From Bradyrhizobium sp. LMTR 3 (lineage in GTDB: Bacteria; Pseudomonadota; Alphaproteobacteria; Rhizobiales; Xanthobacteraceae), in the NCBI RefSeq assembly GCF_001693485.1, contig NZ_MAXC01000007.1:1-64000 (forward strand): a stretch of 64,000 nt of DNA, written 5' to 3'. Below the pieces are notes generated by a model that did no database searches, was not told the origin of the DNA, and was given only the letters and a program-made list of their open reading frames with translations. The position numbers and the translations under genes were made by a program. Positions within the stretch are counted from its first letter, which is position 1. Each line of letters begins with the position of its first letter. Shown here piece after piece: positions 1 through 7,940 of this stretch.

Positions 1-5
1 GTCAT

Positions 6-64
6 GGGGATGCTCCTGTTTTGAGTGAAGGTTGCGAACCCCTCATCTCAAGACAGGACGCCCC
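6..64. repeat. Imperfect inverted repeat in the leader of a gene leaving the window
   Basis: The 12-base arms at 14-25 and 47-58 are complementary at 11 of 12 positions, with GGGG (6-9) opposite CCCC (61-64) outside them. On the minus strand this stretch leads into AGGAG, eight bases, then an ATG at 5-3, so a minus-strand gene probably begins here and runs off the left edge. A hairpin in front of a gene is compatible with a transposase leader, but only one codon is inside the window, so the gene cannot be identified. Confidence 0.35.
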
Positions 65-145
65 GTTGCGCTATCCTGTTAGCTGTGCTGCCTGCCGCAG
101 CGCCCTACCGCGCGAGCGGTTTAGTCCTTTGACCCAAAGCGGAAA

Positions 146-631
146 TTACGGATACTTATAAACATTCGGACGGACTACCTCTGCGGCAAATTCTACCCAA
201 TCGGCGATGTTTTGATCGCCTTCATGCCTCATCCAATCGTATCGTCGATATTTCGTCATTGACAGTCTGAGAAAATCAAGCGGGCACAGACCGTGCGAAA
301 TATCTGTGCCAGCATGAGGGTCGCGGACCTTGTGAACATCAATTGCAAGAATACCCAAGTTTAACTCAGCGCTTTTTCTAATCCCATAGAGTATCCACGG
401 TTTCTTGTACGTCTCGTACCCAACCAACACCGCAACAACAGAGCATTCCCGAAGCTGGTCGTCGATCCAGTTGTTTATACCTCCTGCTCGTTGTGTTGCT
501 TCTTCAAACTCGACAGCATCATAGAGCGGCAAAGACTCTCCTTTGCCGTGCAATTCCCAAGCGTCGCGCACCTGCCGGGCCGTCTGCAAATCGCGATCAA
601 AATCGAAGCTGAAAAAGACGCGTTGTGGCAT
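146..631 (-). CDS. TIR-like (ThsB/DUF1863-type) domain protein, orphan
   Basis: This 161-residue protein is a single TIR-like domain of the type used as the sensor (ThsB) of Thoeris antiphage systems, which makes a nucleotide signal from NAD. The opening strand PQRVFFSFDFDRD, the middle VVAVLVG strand and the following YKKPWILYGI segment fit that fold. The start is the ATG at 631, preceded by GAGG seven bases upstream; an ATG 15 bases earlier is less likely. The catalytic glutamate expected four residues after Trp79 (W-x-x-x-E) is Gly83 here (codon 385-383), so enzyme activity is doubtful. No ThsA-like effector is visible within the window. The region is AT-richer than its neighbours, which suggests transfer. 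It could also be a TIR scaffold or regulator unrelated to defence. Confidence 0.7.
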   Translation of the reverse strand: MPQRVFFSFDFDRDLQTARQVRDAWELHGKGESLPLYDAVEFEEATQRAGGINNWIDDQLRECSVVAVLVGYETYKKPWILYGIRKSAELNLGILAIDVHKVRDPHAGTDISHGLCPLDFLRLSMTKYRRYDWMRHEGDQNIADWVEFAAEVVRPNVYKYP

Positions 632-663
632 CGGAGAACCTCGCACTAGTCAGGTCCATACAT

Positions 664-782
664 ATCCCTCTGCCAAAGGACAGCCAAGGGTGGCGCGAAC
701 GTCCGGCTCTGGCCCAAAGCAGACTCGCTGAAAGCCGGCCAGATGTCCCCTTCTGAGCGGAAATCGGACATCGCCGAGTACA
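664..782. repeat. Degenerate intergenic repeat, family from memory
   Basis: Between the TIR gene and the lipoprotein gene lies non-coding sequence with segments such as TGGCCCAAAGCAGAC and GAGCGGAAATCGGACAT. These resemble a degenerate element I associate with Bradyrhizobium intergenic regions. A short relative (GACCCAAAGCGGAAAT) lies at 131-146. The assignment is from memory and unconfirmed. Confidence 0.3.
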
Positions 783-814
783 TTGCACTTTTCGGCTTTG
801 AGTGACGCCCGAGC

Positions 815-1588
815 CTACCCCTTCACCGTCACCGCCCGCCCGATCACGGGCTGCGCCGCGACCGGCGGATTGGATGTTTGCGCGGCGAGTTCGCCGATCA
901 GGCGGTCGGCGTCGGCTGCGATACCATCGGGCGTCTGGATCACCAGCCGCTCCAGCGCCCAGCGATACGACGAGATACGCCGCTCCAGGCATTGCTGGAC
1001 CCACTGCACGATCAGCGTGTTCTCTTCCATGCGCGCGATCGCATCGGCCTGTTCGCGCGGCGACAGTTCCGACACCATCTTCAGGCTGGCGCTGCGCTTG
1101 CGGTCGAGTTCTATGACGCGGATGGCGGAGGCAAAGAACGGTTCGAACCTCGTGATGTCGTTGCGAACGTCCTCGATCAACTGCTGATAACGCGAGGTGT
1201 GCGAGCGGTGCGGCTCGTCGATCAAAGCGCGTCCGTAGGTGGTGCGGTCGAACACCACCTTCTGCCGCCATGGCGAGGGCAGCGGCTGGTAATCGCCGAA
1301 CACACTCTTCCAGGCGGGCCGCGAATGCGGCGGTTCGATCAGGGGATAGGCGAGATCGCGAAGCTGGCGTTCGTTTTCGGTGAGTTGGAAATGCGAAGGT
1401 CTTAGGCCGACGCTGGCCGTTGCCTCGGCGCCGAGCCAGCGGTGCATGTCGTCGTTACGCATGTCGGCACGGGTGCGGCCGAAATCGCCGCCGCTGCAGC
1501 CGCCGAGCGCTGCACCCGCAACAAGCAGCATGAGAGCCGGGAGTGACCGAAGCCCGGGGGTCCGGATCGGGAGGTGCAGCTCCGGCAT
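815..1588 (-). CDS. Putative outer-membrane lipoprotein, function unknown
   Basis: A 257-residue protein with a lipoprotein signal: a short basic start, a hydrophobic run (LPALMLLVAGAALGG) and a lipobox cysteine near residue 31, followed by Ser-Gly-Gly. The mature part is mostly charged helix, with a Trp/Arg-rich stretch around residues 180-225 (QWVQQCLERRISSYRWAL). No enzyme motif is seen and I do not recognise the family. It follows the small gene at 1605-1805 by 16 bases on the same strand, so the two are probably co-transcribed. The hydrophobic start and lipobox leave little doubt that it is real and exported. Confidence 0.75.
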   Translation of the reverse strand: MPELHLPIRTPGLRSLPALMLLVAGAALGGCSGGDFGRTRADMRNDDMHRWLGAEATASVGLRPSHFQLTENERQLRDLAYPLIEPPHSRPAWKSVFGDYQPLPSPWRQKVVFDRTTYGRALIDEPHRSHTSRYQQLIEDVRNDITRFEPFFASAIRVIELDRKRSASLKMVSELSPREQADAIARMEENTLIVQWVQQCLERRISSYRWALERLVIQTPDGIAADADRLIGELAAQTSNPPVAAQPVIGRAVTVKG

Positions 1589-1604
1589 TTCAAACGTCCG
1601 TCGT

Positions 1605-1805
1605 TCAGGGGCGCCGACGGCGACGGCGACCGGGCGCCGTCCCCTCTTCCGGCCCGCGTCCGTCGCCGGTTTCGCCGGCTTCGCGTTCGATGCGGATAAC
1701 GGGAAGGATCAGCACGGTTCCCAGGCCATCGCGTGGAGCGCCATCCATGGTTGAGCCCGGCCGTCGCGAAGCCGCATCCGCCGGAAATTCAATGATGGTG
1801 CCCAT
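1605..1805 (-). CDS. Small conserved-looking hypothetical protein
   Basis: A 66-residue reading frame starting at the ATG at 1805 (MGTIIEFPADAASRR), with purine-rich AGAGAGAACGG just upstream. An ATG 45 bases earlier has no better ribosome site. The N-terminal EFPADAASRRPG segment looks like a genuine small protein; the C-terminus is a low-complexity arginine run. It precedes the lipoprotein gene and may share its transcript. The function is unknown and it could be a spurious frame. Confidence 0.45.
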   Translation of the reverse strand: MGTIIEFPADAASRRPGSTMDGAPRDGLGTVLILPVIRIEREAGETGDGRGPEEGTAPGRRRRRRP

Positions 1806-2045
1806 TCCGTTCTCTCTGGTTGCCGCGGTCACGATTTTGACCGGCGACATGCCATTATTCAGAACAGAACGTGGTTAACGGCATCTTAATTTGTGCAGTC
1901 GGTACAGTTACGGGTTTCGGACTCCATACCTCTCCGAACGTTCGCATTTTATCGGATTCCTTCACGGGCTGTTTTCCTTAACCAACTCTTAAAGTGCCTT
2001 AACGTAACCTGACGCGAGGGATTACCGAAGTCGCGTACACCTGCC

Positions 2046-3023
2046 ATGACCGCAGCTCCATTGTTTCCGGGATTCGACGGGCTGATGACGCTCTCGCGCC
2101 GCGAGGGCGTCGATATCCGCCCGACCTTGCTGCGCGTGCTGACCGATCTTTATGTCCAGACCAGCGCCCATTCCGCCGATGAGGAGCGGCAGTTCGTCGA
2201 ACTGACGTCCCGCCTGATCGGCCAGGTCGACGACGCCACCCGCGCGGCGGTGCGGGCGCGGCTCGCGATCTATCCGGCGACACCGGCCGAGGTCATGGAC
2301 AGGCTCGGCCTGCGGCGTGCGCATCCCGGCGAGCCGCTGCCGCTTGCGGCTTCGATTGCCGCCGCTCCGACCGATGCGCCGACGGTGAAACCGCCGACCG
2401 AGGCGCAATTGCGAATGGCGTCCAACCTGGCAATGCGGCCCAACGATGCTGCCGAAATCAGCGATATGTTCTTCACGGCCGGTCCCGGCGAGCGCGCGCT
2501 GATCCTGCACAATCTCGCCGATACGCCGCTGAAGGCCTCGGCGCGAATTCCCGCAGCCCGCGCCGCCCGCGCGCTTCATATCCTGGAAATGGCCGCGTTC
2601 GCCGAGGACGCCGAAAACTTCGCGCTCGAACTCGGCGACGCCCTGATCCTGCCATCGCGGATCGCAACGCAAGTTGTCACTGATCCCGGCGGCGAGCCGC
2701 TGGCATGCGCAGCAAAGGCGCTCGACATGCCGAGCGCAATCTTCCAGCGCGTGCTGCTGTTCCTCAATCCGGAATTCGGCTCATCCGTGCATAACGTCTA
2801 TCGCTTGTCGCGACTTTACGATCGTTTGAGCGAACGATCCGCGCTCGTCATGCTGGCCGCATGGCGCGGCTCGACCATGGCAGTCAGCCGCGCCAAATAT
2901 CGCGCCGCGCTGTACGACGAAGAACGGCACCGCGCGCGTGCGGCGGGTTCGCACACACGTCCAGCGGTGCAGCCTGGAATCGCGCCGGCCATACGCACCG
3001 GCACCGACGGCTCGAAGCGCTAG
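2046..3023 (+). CDS. DUF2336 domain protein
   Basis: A 325-residue soluble protein of the DUF2336 family, all-helical repeat-like proteins of alphaproteobacteria with no established biochemical role. Typical features are the N-terminal phrase PTLLRVLTDLYVQ, the pair of helices ending in VDDATRAAVRARLAIYP, and the C-terminal AIFQRVLLFLNPEFGSSV segment. It stands alone between a divergent small gene and a convergent DUF1491 gene. A second, diverged family member lies at 38888-40015 beside a diguanylate cyclase. The AT-rich stretch before the start (about 1860-2000) probably holds its promoter. Confidence 0.8.
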   Translation: MTAAPLFPGFDGLMTLSRREGVDIRPTLLRVLTDLYVQTSAHSADEERQFVELTSRLIGQVDDATRAAVRARLAIYPATPAEVMDRLGLRRAHPGEPLPLAASIAAAPTDAPTVKPPTEAQLRMASNLAMRPNDAAEISDMFFTAGPGERALILHNLADTPLKASARIPAARAARALHILEMAAFAEDAENFALELGDALILPSRIATQVVTDPGGEPLACAAKALDMPSAIFQRVLLFLNPEFGSSVHNVYRLSRLYDRLSERSALVMLAAWRGSTMAVSRAKYRAALYDEERHRARAAGSHTRPAVQPGIAPAIRTGTDGSKR

Positions 3024-3036
3024 GCGTTCGGCGCCT

Positions 3037-3381
3037 CTAGGCTTTGGCCAAATCGAGAAAGTGCCGCCCTGCGCGGTCTTCGGTCTCGACGATCCAGGCG
3101 TCGGGATCGAAACGGAGTTCCTTGGCGAGACGCTCCTCCACGGATTGCTCGGGCACCGGCTGCGGCGAGGCCGGCGCGAACAGCCGCTCGGCCGGGCGGC
3201 TCTCGTCATAGACGGTCTGCGGCGCAGGCGCATACAGCATGGCGTTGCCGTCGAGCAGCGCCACCTTGACGAAAACCGCCCCCGCCTCCTCAGCCCCGCG
3301 CTTGCGCACAGCGCCAAAAATTCCCTCATTCTGGCAGCGGCGCAGGTAAGCGGCCACCCAGATGCTTGATTTCAATCGCAT
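3037..3381 (-). CDS. DUF1491 family protein
   Basis: A 114-residue protein with the DUF1491 layout: an N-terminal helix with the WVAAYLRRC segment, a strand in which VFVKVALLDGNAMLYAPAP introduces a DNA/RNA-like small fold, and a C-terminal FDPDAWIVETEDRAGRHFL motif. The family is common in alphaproteobacteria, is often annotated only by its DUF number, and no function has been shown. It is convergent with the DUF2336 gene (13 bases between stops) and lies just after the peptidoglycan-binding gene on the same strand. Confidence 0.8.
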   Translation of the reverse strand: MRLKSSIWVAAYLRRCQNEGIFGAVRKRGAEEAGAVFVKVALLDGNAMLYAPAPQTVYDESRPAERLFAPASPQPVPEQSVEERLAKELRFDPDAWIVETEDRAGRHFLDLAKA

Positions 3382-3414
3382 GTGATCGACGATAGGCCGA
3401 CGAGCGGACAGATG

Positions 3415-4149
3415 CTAGTCGATCGGGTGCCCGATCATCGCCGTGAGCTCCTTCACCAGCCGATCGGACATCTGGCCGGTCACCGGCAGCTTGCGGTCGC
3501 GTTCGAATTTCGAGATCGCGGCCTGGGTGTCCGCACCGACCGCGCCGGTCGGCTTCAACTGGCCGTAGCCATATTGCGTCAGTGCGCGCTGCACCGCCGC
3601 GACGCGGCGCGCGCCGGCGCTTTGCCCATTCGCCGGAATCGGCGCCGGCGGTCGCACCACATTGGAAGGGGCCGCGGCGGGCGCGCCGGTCGACTTGACC
3701 ACCAGATTGGCCATCGGATCGGCGTTCTTGGAATCGTTGTTCCTGGTATCGTTGTTCCTGGGCTCGGCGTTCTTGATCTCGATGTGTTTGGGATCGGCGC
3801 CCCTCACCTCGACCGGCCTGATTTCCGGCGGATCAGAATCGACCGGCCTTGTTATTTCGAGCGGGCGCGGGCGCGGCAGCGGACTCACGACGGCAGCTTG
3901 CGGCGCCGGCAGCGTCACGACTGAGCCGAACATCGGCGAGGGATGGCGACCGGCCTGCAGGAACAGCGCGTTGGCGACAATGGCGCAGATTGCGGCAGCC
4001 GCGAGCAGGCCCGCGATCATGTCTTTCGGACTGTGCAGGAGAATGCGCATCACGAGGCCGCGCTCTTCCTCCGCTTCGATCGCAACCGCTTTCGCGCCGC
4101 GACGGCGGCGGCGCGGCATCTCGTCATCGTCGTCAATGCGCCTGGGCAC
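3415..4149 (-). CDS. Membrane-anchored peptidoglycan-binding domain protein
   Basis: A 244-residue protein with a basic cytoplasmic N-terminus (arginine run at residues 11-17), one membrane segment around 46-66 (AGLLAAAAICAIVANALFL), a Pro/Asn/Asp-rich linker, and a C-terminal peptidoglycan-binding domain (about 180-244; VQRALTQYGYGQLKPTGAVG, then AISKFERDRKLPVTG). It probably ties the inner membrane to the cell wall. The GTG start at 4149 lies inside the end of the histidine kinase gene (17-base overlap) behind AGGTGA, so translation is likely coupled to the kinase. The pairing suggests an envelope-linked signalling role, which is inference. Confidence 0.8.
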   Translation of the reverse strand: MPRRIDDDDEMPRRRRRGAKAVAIEAEEERGLVMRILLHSPKDMIAGLLAAAAICAIVANALFLQAGRHPSPMFGSVVTLPAPQAAVVSPLPRPRPLEITRPVDSDPPEIRPVEVRGADPKHIEIKNAEPRNNDTRNNDSKNADPMANLVVKSTGAPAAAPSNVVRPPAPIPANGQSAGARRVAAVQRALTQYGYGQLKPTGAVGADTQAAISKFERDRKLPVTGQMSDRLVKELTAMIGHPID

Positions 4150-5968
4150 GTTTCTTCACCTGATCGACTTCATCCTGAGATTCGGGATCCTGAGATTCGG
4201 GTCGCAGCGCCGGCTTCAGCGTCGCGACGTTGTTCGAAGTGGTCAGCGAAGGCGCAAAGTCAAGGGGCAAGGTAACAGCCACCGTGGTACCCTCGCCGAG
4301 CCTGCTCTGCACGTTCATCTCGCCGTTGTGCAATCCAACCAGACCCTTGACGATCGACAGGCCGAGGCCGGTGCCTTCGTGCTTGCGCTGATAGGTCTTG
4401 CCGGCCTGGAAGAACGGATCGCCGATCCGCGCGAGATCCTCGGCGGCGATACCGACCCCGGTATCGGTGACACTCAGCATCAGCCGCGATCCCTCGACCG
4501 CGGCGGAAACCGTCACGCTGCCGCCCCGCTCGGTGAACTTGATGGCGTTGGTGATGAGGTTCAGCGCGATCTGCTTGAACGCGCGGGGATCGCCGTTCAT
4601 CACGGGCAAGTCCTCCGCTGCTCGGGTGATCAGATCGACGCCGTTGTCGCGCGCCTTCAGCGCCAGCAAATTGCAGCAGTGCAACAGTGCCGCGCGCGGC
4701 GCGAACGGCTCCGGCGAAATTTCGAAATTGCCGGTTTCCATCTTGGACATGTCGAGGATGCCGTTGACGACCGACAACAGATGCTGGCCGGAATCGTTGA
4801 TCAACTGCGCATATTCCCTGCGGCGCGCGGCGTCGATCATCATCGCCTCTTCGTGCACGATCATCTCGGAGAAGCCGATGATGGCGTTCAGCGGCGTGCG
4901 CAGTTCGTGGCTCATGGTAGCCAGGAACCGCGTCTTGGAGGCATCCGCCTGCTCGGCGGCGGTGCGCGCCGTTTCAAGGGCCTGCTCCTGGATCTTGCGG
5001 TCGGTGACGTCGCGCATCACGGCGACGACCTCGGCCTCGGGCGAAACCTGCTCGAGCGGTCGGCAACGCATCTCGACCCAGATAAAATCGGCGGAAGCGT
5101 TCTGGCCGCGGCCCGCGTCGCGGCGCAGGCGGAATTCGACGCTGCGCTGCTCGCTGCCGCGCGCTGCATCCGACAGGGCCGTGAGATAGGCCGGACGATC
5201 GGCAACATGGACGCGGTCGAACAGCCCATGGCCGGTGAGCCGGGCGCCCGGCGTACCGAGCATGGCTTCCGCCGCCGGCGAAATGAACTCCACGGCGCCG
5301 CTGCGGTTGTGACGCGAAATAACGTCGCTCATGTTTCGCGCAAGCAGACGGTAGCGGTCTTCCTCGAGATAGAGCAGCGACACGGAAGTACGCGCCAGCG
5401 ATTCCGCGCTAACGGCCAGTCCTGCCGCATAGAGCGTCGCCGAAGCAACGCCGGCACCCATCAGGACGCCGCGCAGCGCCGCGTTCGGCTCCGCCATCGG
5501 CAGCAGGTGAAAATGCCCGAGCGCGATCAGCGCGACGGCGCATGACAGCGCAAGCGCAGAGGCAAACAAGACCACGCGGCGCGAGGCCGACAGCGCCGCT
5601 TCCAGGGGAACGACGATGAGCCAGACCGCGGCGAACGATTCGATACCGCCGGTGGTCACGGCGACCATCATGACAAGGCCCGCCAGCGCCAGCGCGGACA
5701 GCATATGCGCGCCCTCGTAGCGGCCGGTGCGCGACAGGAACCAGGACAACAGGATGGGTGCGATCAGCCAGCCGAAGGCGGCGACCTCGAGCGCCGTGGG
5801 CGCCCCGCGCATCGCCAGATAGACCGGAAAGGCCGCGAGCGCCACCAGGCTGCCGAGCAGCCGCGGCGCGATGAAAGTGCGATGACGTGCACGCGTCAGC
5901 GCATCATATCGTGCCGAGGGATGCAGCAGCGCATCGAGACAATCGCGGATGATACTCAAAACAATCAC
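4133..5968 (-). CDS. Membrane PAS sensor histidine kinase (DivJ/PleC-like)
   Basis: A 611-residue hybrid-less sensor kinase. Five or six membrane segments occupy residues 35-180, a PAS domain about 205-325, and the dimerisation/phosphoacceptor helix carries SHELRTPLNAIIGFSEMI with the phosphorylated His near 355. The ATPase domain has N-box NLITNAIKFTERGG, G1 DTGVGIAAED and G2 GTGLGLSIVKG. The domain order and the multi-pass N-terminus resemble the DivJ/PleC cell-cycle kinases of alphaproteobacteria, whose partner is DivK; no response regulator is adjacent. The start is a GTG at 5968 behind GAGAG. The downstream peptidoglycan-binding gene overlaps its end. Assignment to DivJ specifically is tentative. 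Confidence 0.85.
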   Translation of the reverse strand: MIVLSIIRDCLDALLHPSARYDALTRARHRTFIAPRLLGSLVALAAFPVYLAMRGAPTALEVAAFGWLIAPILLSWFLSRTGRYEGAHMLSALALAGLVMMVAVTTGGIESFAAVWLIVVPLEAALSASRRVVLFASALALSCAVALIALGHFHLLPMAEPNAALRGVLMGAGVASATLYAAGLAVSAESLARTSVSLLYLEEDRYRLLARNMSDVISRHNRSGAVEFISPAAEAMLGTPGARLTGHGLFDRVHVADRPAYLTALSDAARGSEQRSVEFRLRRDAGRGQNASADFIWVEMRCRPLEQVSPEAEVVAVMRDVTDRKIQEQALETARTAAEQADASKTRFLATMSHELRTPLNAIIGFSEMIVHEEAMMIDAARRREYAQLINDSGQHLLSVVNGILDMSKMETGNFEISPEPFAPRAALLHCCNLLALKARDNGVDLITRAAEDLPVMNGDPRAFKQIALNLITNAIKFTERGGSVTVSAAVEGSRLMLSVTDTGVGIAAEDLARIGDPFFQAGKTYQRKHEGTGLGLSIVKGLVGLHNGEMNVQSRLGEGTTVAVTLPLDFAPSLTTSNNVATLKPALRPESQDPESQDEVDQVKKRAQAH

Positions 5969-6390
5969 GGCTCTCGCGCTTCGGCTTGTTCGTCAGACAG
6001 ACGCGCCGGAACGCCCCCTTATCTTTGCGCCACCGTGTCAGAGTGAGCTTAAGCGAACGCTAAGGCCCGGCGCATGGCCGACCCACAACGCGCATCCGCG
6101 GAGGTTTGACGTCTCACGCGACGGTCATTCGACCCGGATGGTGAACGACAGGTTTCCAGCGCGATCGAACTATGGTTTCGAAATGGTGGATGCGCGAGCG
6201 GCGCGAATTTTCGCGCGGCGGTGGTCGTCAATCGAAAATTTACGCCGAATCGAATCGTTGCGGTTTTCAGAAAATTTTCGGCGATTTTACCTCAATGCAA
6301 ACACTTGCGATTTATCGAGGGCTGTTAGTCAAAAACAAAGCCAGCGGACTTAACCGCAACACAACCATAAGACACGACCGGGGTCGCGAG
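5969..6390. other. Divergent intergenic region
   Basis: A 422-base region between the divergently transcribed kinase gene and DUF5330 gene. It becomes AT-rich from about 6225 to 6390 (GAAAATTTACG, GAAAATTTTCGGCGATTTT), which fits promoters for the rightward gene. Reading frames crossing it lack coding character. No clear operator or RNA gene is seen. Confidence 0.5.
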
Positions 6391-6822
6391 ATGTTTTTTC
6401 TGCTTCGCATGGCATTCTGGCTCGGGCTCGTGCTCGTGCTGTTGCCCAGAGAAAAGACGCCTGAATCGGACAAGGTGCCGCAGATCGGCGCGTCCGAGGC
6501 CGTATCGGCTGCGACCGCCGCCGTCTCCGACATGGGTCAGTTCTGCAAGCGCCAGCCGGCGGCCTGCGAGGTCGGTGGCCAGGCCGCCACGGCGCTCGGC
6601 CAGCGCGCCCAGGACGGCGCCCGCCAATTGTACAAGATCATCACCGACAAGAAGCCCGAGCCGCCCGCCGTCCCGGACAAGAAGCCCGACCATACCAGTT
6701 CGATCGGCACCGCCGGCGACGCCGAGGCGGTAACCGCGGCCGCCTCGCCCACTGATGCGCTGACGGAGGACGATATGGCGATCGAATGGCGGATGCCGCG
6801 GATGCCGTTGGCTTCAAAATAA
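6391..6822 (+). CDS. DUF5330 domain protein with N-terminal membrane anchor
   Basis: A 143-residue protein starting at the ATG at 6391 with an N-terminal hydrophobic segment (FFLLRMAFWLGLVLVLLP), then a periplasmic part containing QFCKRQPAACEVGGQA and LYKIITDK, the signature stretch of DUF5330. The frame is open 73 codons further upstream, but that part is AT-rich and lacks coding character. The tail is Pro/Lys/Glu-rich. The function is unknown; it is usually a single-pass inner-membrane protein with a short periplasmic domain whose two cysteines could form a disulfide. Confidence 0.75.
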   Translation: MFFLLRMAFWLGLVLVLLPREKTPESDKVPQIGASEAVSAATAAVSDMGQFCKRQPAACEVGGQAATALGQRAQDGARQLYKIITDKKPEPPAVPDKKPDHTSSIGTAGDAEAVTAAASPTDALTEDDMAIEWRMPRMPLASK

Positions 6823-6904
6823 GGCCGCGGAACCGGTTCCGTTTCCGTCGCTTTCGTTCAATCCGCATCCTATATAAGACTTACGAGAACGGACGCGGGC
6901 CAAG

Positions 6905-7333
6905 ATGACGATCGACGAAATCAGGGACAATTTCGAACTGCTTGACGAGTGGGACGACCGCTACCGGTACGTCATCGAACTCGGCCGCACCCTCGACCCG
7001 ATGCCGGAGGCCGAGCATTCCACCGAGAACAAGGTCAATGGCTGCGTCAGCCAGGTCTGGCTTTCCAGGCAGATCGACCGCAGCGGCAACGGCGAACCGA
7101 GGCTGAAATATCTGGGCGACAGCGACGCTCACATCGTGCGCGGCCTGATCGCGATTCTGCTCACGCTCTATTCCGGCCGCACGCCGCAGCACATCCTTTC
7201 AACCGATGCGCTCGCGGTATTCGACGAATTCGGATTCCGCGAGCACCTGACGCCGCAGCGTTCCAACGGCCTACGCTCCATGGTCGAGCGCATCCGCTCC
7301 GACGCGCGCGAGGCGCTTGCCGCGGCCTCGTAG
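6905..7333 (+). CDS. sufE: SufE-family sulfur acceptor protein
   Basis: A 142-residue protein of the SufE/CsdE family, which takes persulfide sulfur from a SufS-type cysteine desulfurase and passes it to the Fe-S scaffold. The key motif ENKVNGCVSQVWLS carries the acceptor cysteine, and the N-terminal DEIRDNFELLDEWDDRYRYVIELGR helix region is typical. It is full length. It is encoded away from a suf operon, which is usual in rhizobia. It is convergent with the mucR-like gene (21 bases between ends). Confidence 0.93.
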   Translation: MTIDEIRDNFELLDEWDDRYRYVIELGRTLDPMPEAEHSTENKVNGCVSQVWLSRQIDRSGNGEPRLKYLGDSDAHIVRGLIAILLTLYSGRTPQHILSTDALAVFDEFGFREHLTPQRSNGLRSMVERIRSDAREALAAAS

Positions 7334-7354
7334 ATACGGTCGCATTGACCGGGC

Positions 7355-7768
7355 TTACTTCCGCTTCCGCGCCTGCTGGCCAAGTCCCATCTTCTTGGCG
7401 AGTTGCGAACGCGCCACCGCGTAGTTCGGCGCCACCATGGGATAATCCGGCGGCAGCCCCCATTTGTCGCGGTATTGCTCCGGCGTCATGTTGTACTGCG
7501 TGCGCAGATGGCGCTTCAGCGACTTGAAGCGCTTGCCGTCCTCCAGACAGACCAGATATTCCGGCGTCATCGACTTCTTCACCGACACGGCCGGCTTGGC
7601 TGGCTCGAGCGGCGTCTCGGGCCGGCCGCTCGACACCCGCATCAGCGCGGCATGGACTTGGCTGATCAAGTTCGGGATTTCCGAGGCCTGGGTCGGATTG
7701 TTGCTGAGATAGGCCGATACGATATTGGCAGTCAGTTCGACGGGCGTCTTGCCTGCGGGATCGGTCAT
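7355..7768 (-). CDS. mucR: MucR/Ros-family transcriptional regulator
   Basis: A 137-residue regulator with the Ros/MucR zinc-finger DNA-binding region at about 70-125: MTPEYLVCLEDGKRFKSLKRHL, then MTPEQYRDKWGLPPDYPMVAP. The N-terminal LTANIVSAYLSNN segment is the oligomerisation helix of the family. MucR proteins are H-NS-like global repressors controlling exopolysaccharide, motility and cell-cycle genes in rhizobia, and often repress their own gene. A TTGTACAA palindrome at about 7849-7856, 80 bases upstream of the start, could belong to such control. The basic C-terminus (QQARKRK) is intact. Confidence 0.92.
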   Translation of the reverse strand: MTDPAGKTPVELTANIVSAYLSNNPTQASEIPNLISQVHAALMRVSSGRPETPLEPAKPAVSVKKSMTPEYLVCLEDGKRFKSLKRHLRTQYNMTPEQYRDKWGLPPDYPMVAPNYAVARSQLAKKMGLGQQARKRK

Positions 7769-7940
7769 GGCTCAACCTTCTGGGATCACGATGCATCTGT
7801 ACGGTTCGGACAGTATCCAACCGCGCCTATACACCGGCGGCATCTTGTACAACTTGGCGTATATGAACGAAGTGCCGGGAAATTGACAAGAACGGCGCCG
7901 CTTTATTTCCAATAGTCGCCGCCCGACAAGTATTGCCGGT

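Noticed and set aside
597..1271. Long minus-strand frame overlapping the lipoprotein gene and the TIR start
   Set aside because: Arg/Ala-rich composition typical of a shadow frame; the lipoprotein frame has a signal, lipobox and better codon use.
3662..5545. 627-codon plus-strand frame opposite the histidine kinase
   Set aside because: It is antisense to the kinase, with no motifs; length comes from GC-rich antisense bias.
7849..7856. TTGTACAA as a proven MucR operator
   Set aside because: Short palindrome with no second copy; mentioned only as a possibility in the mucR entry.
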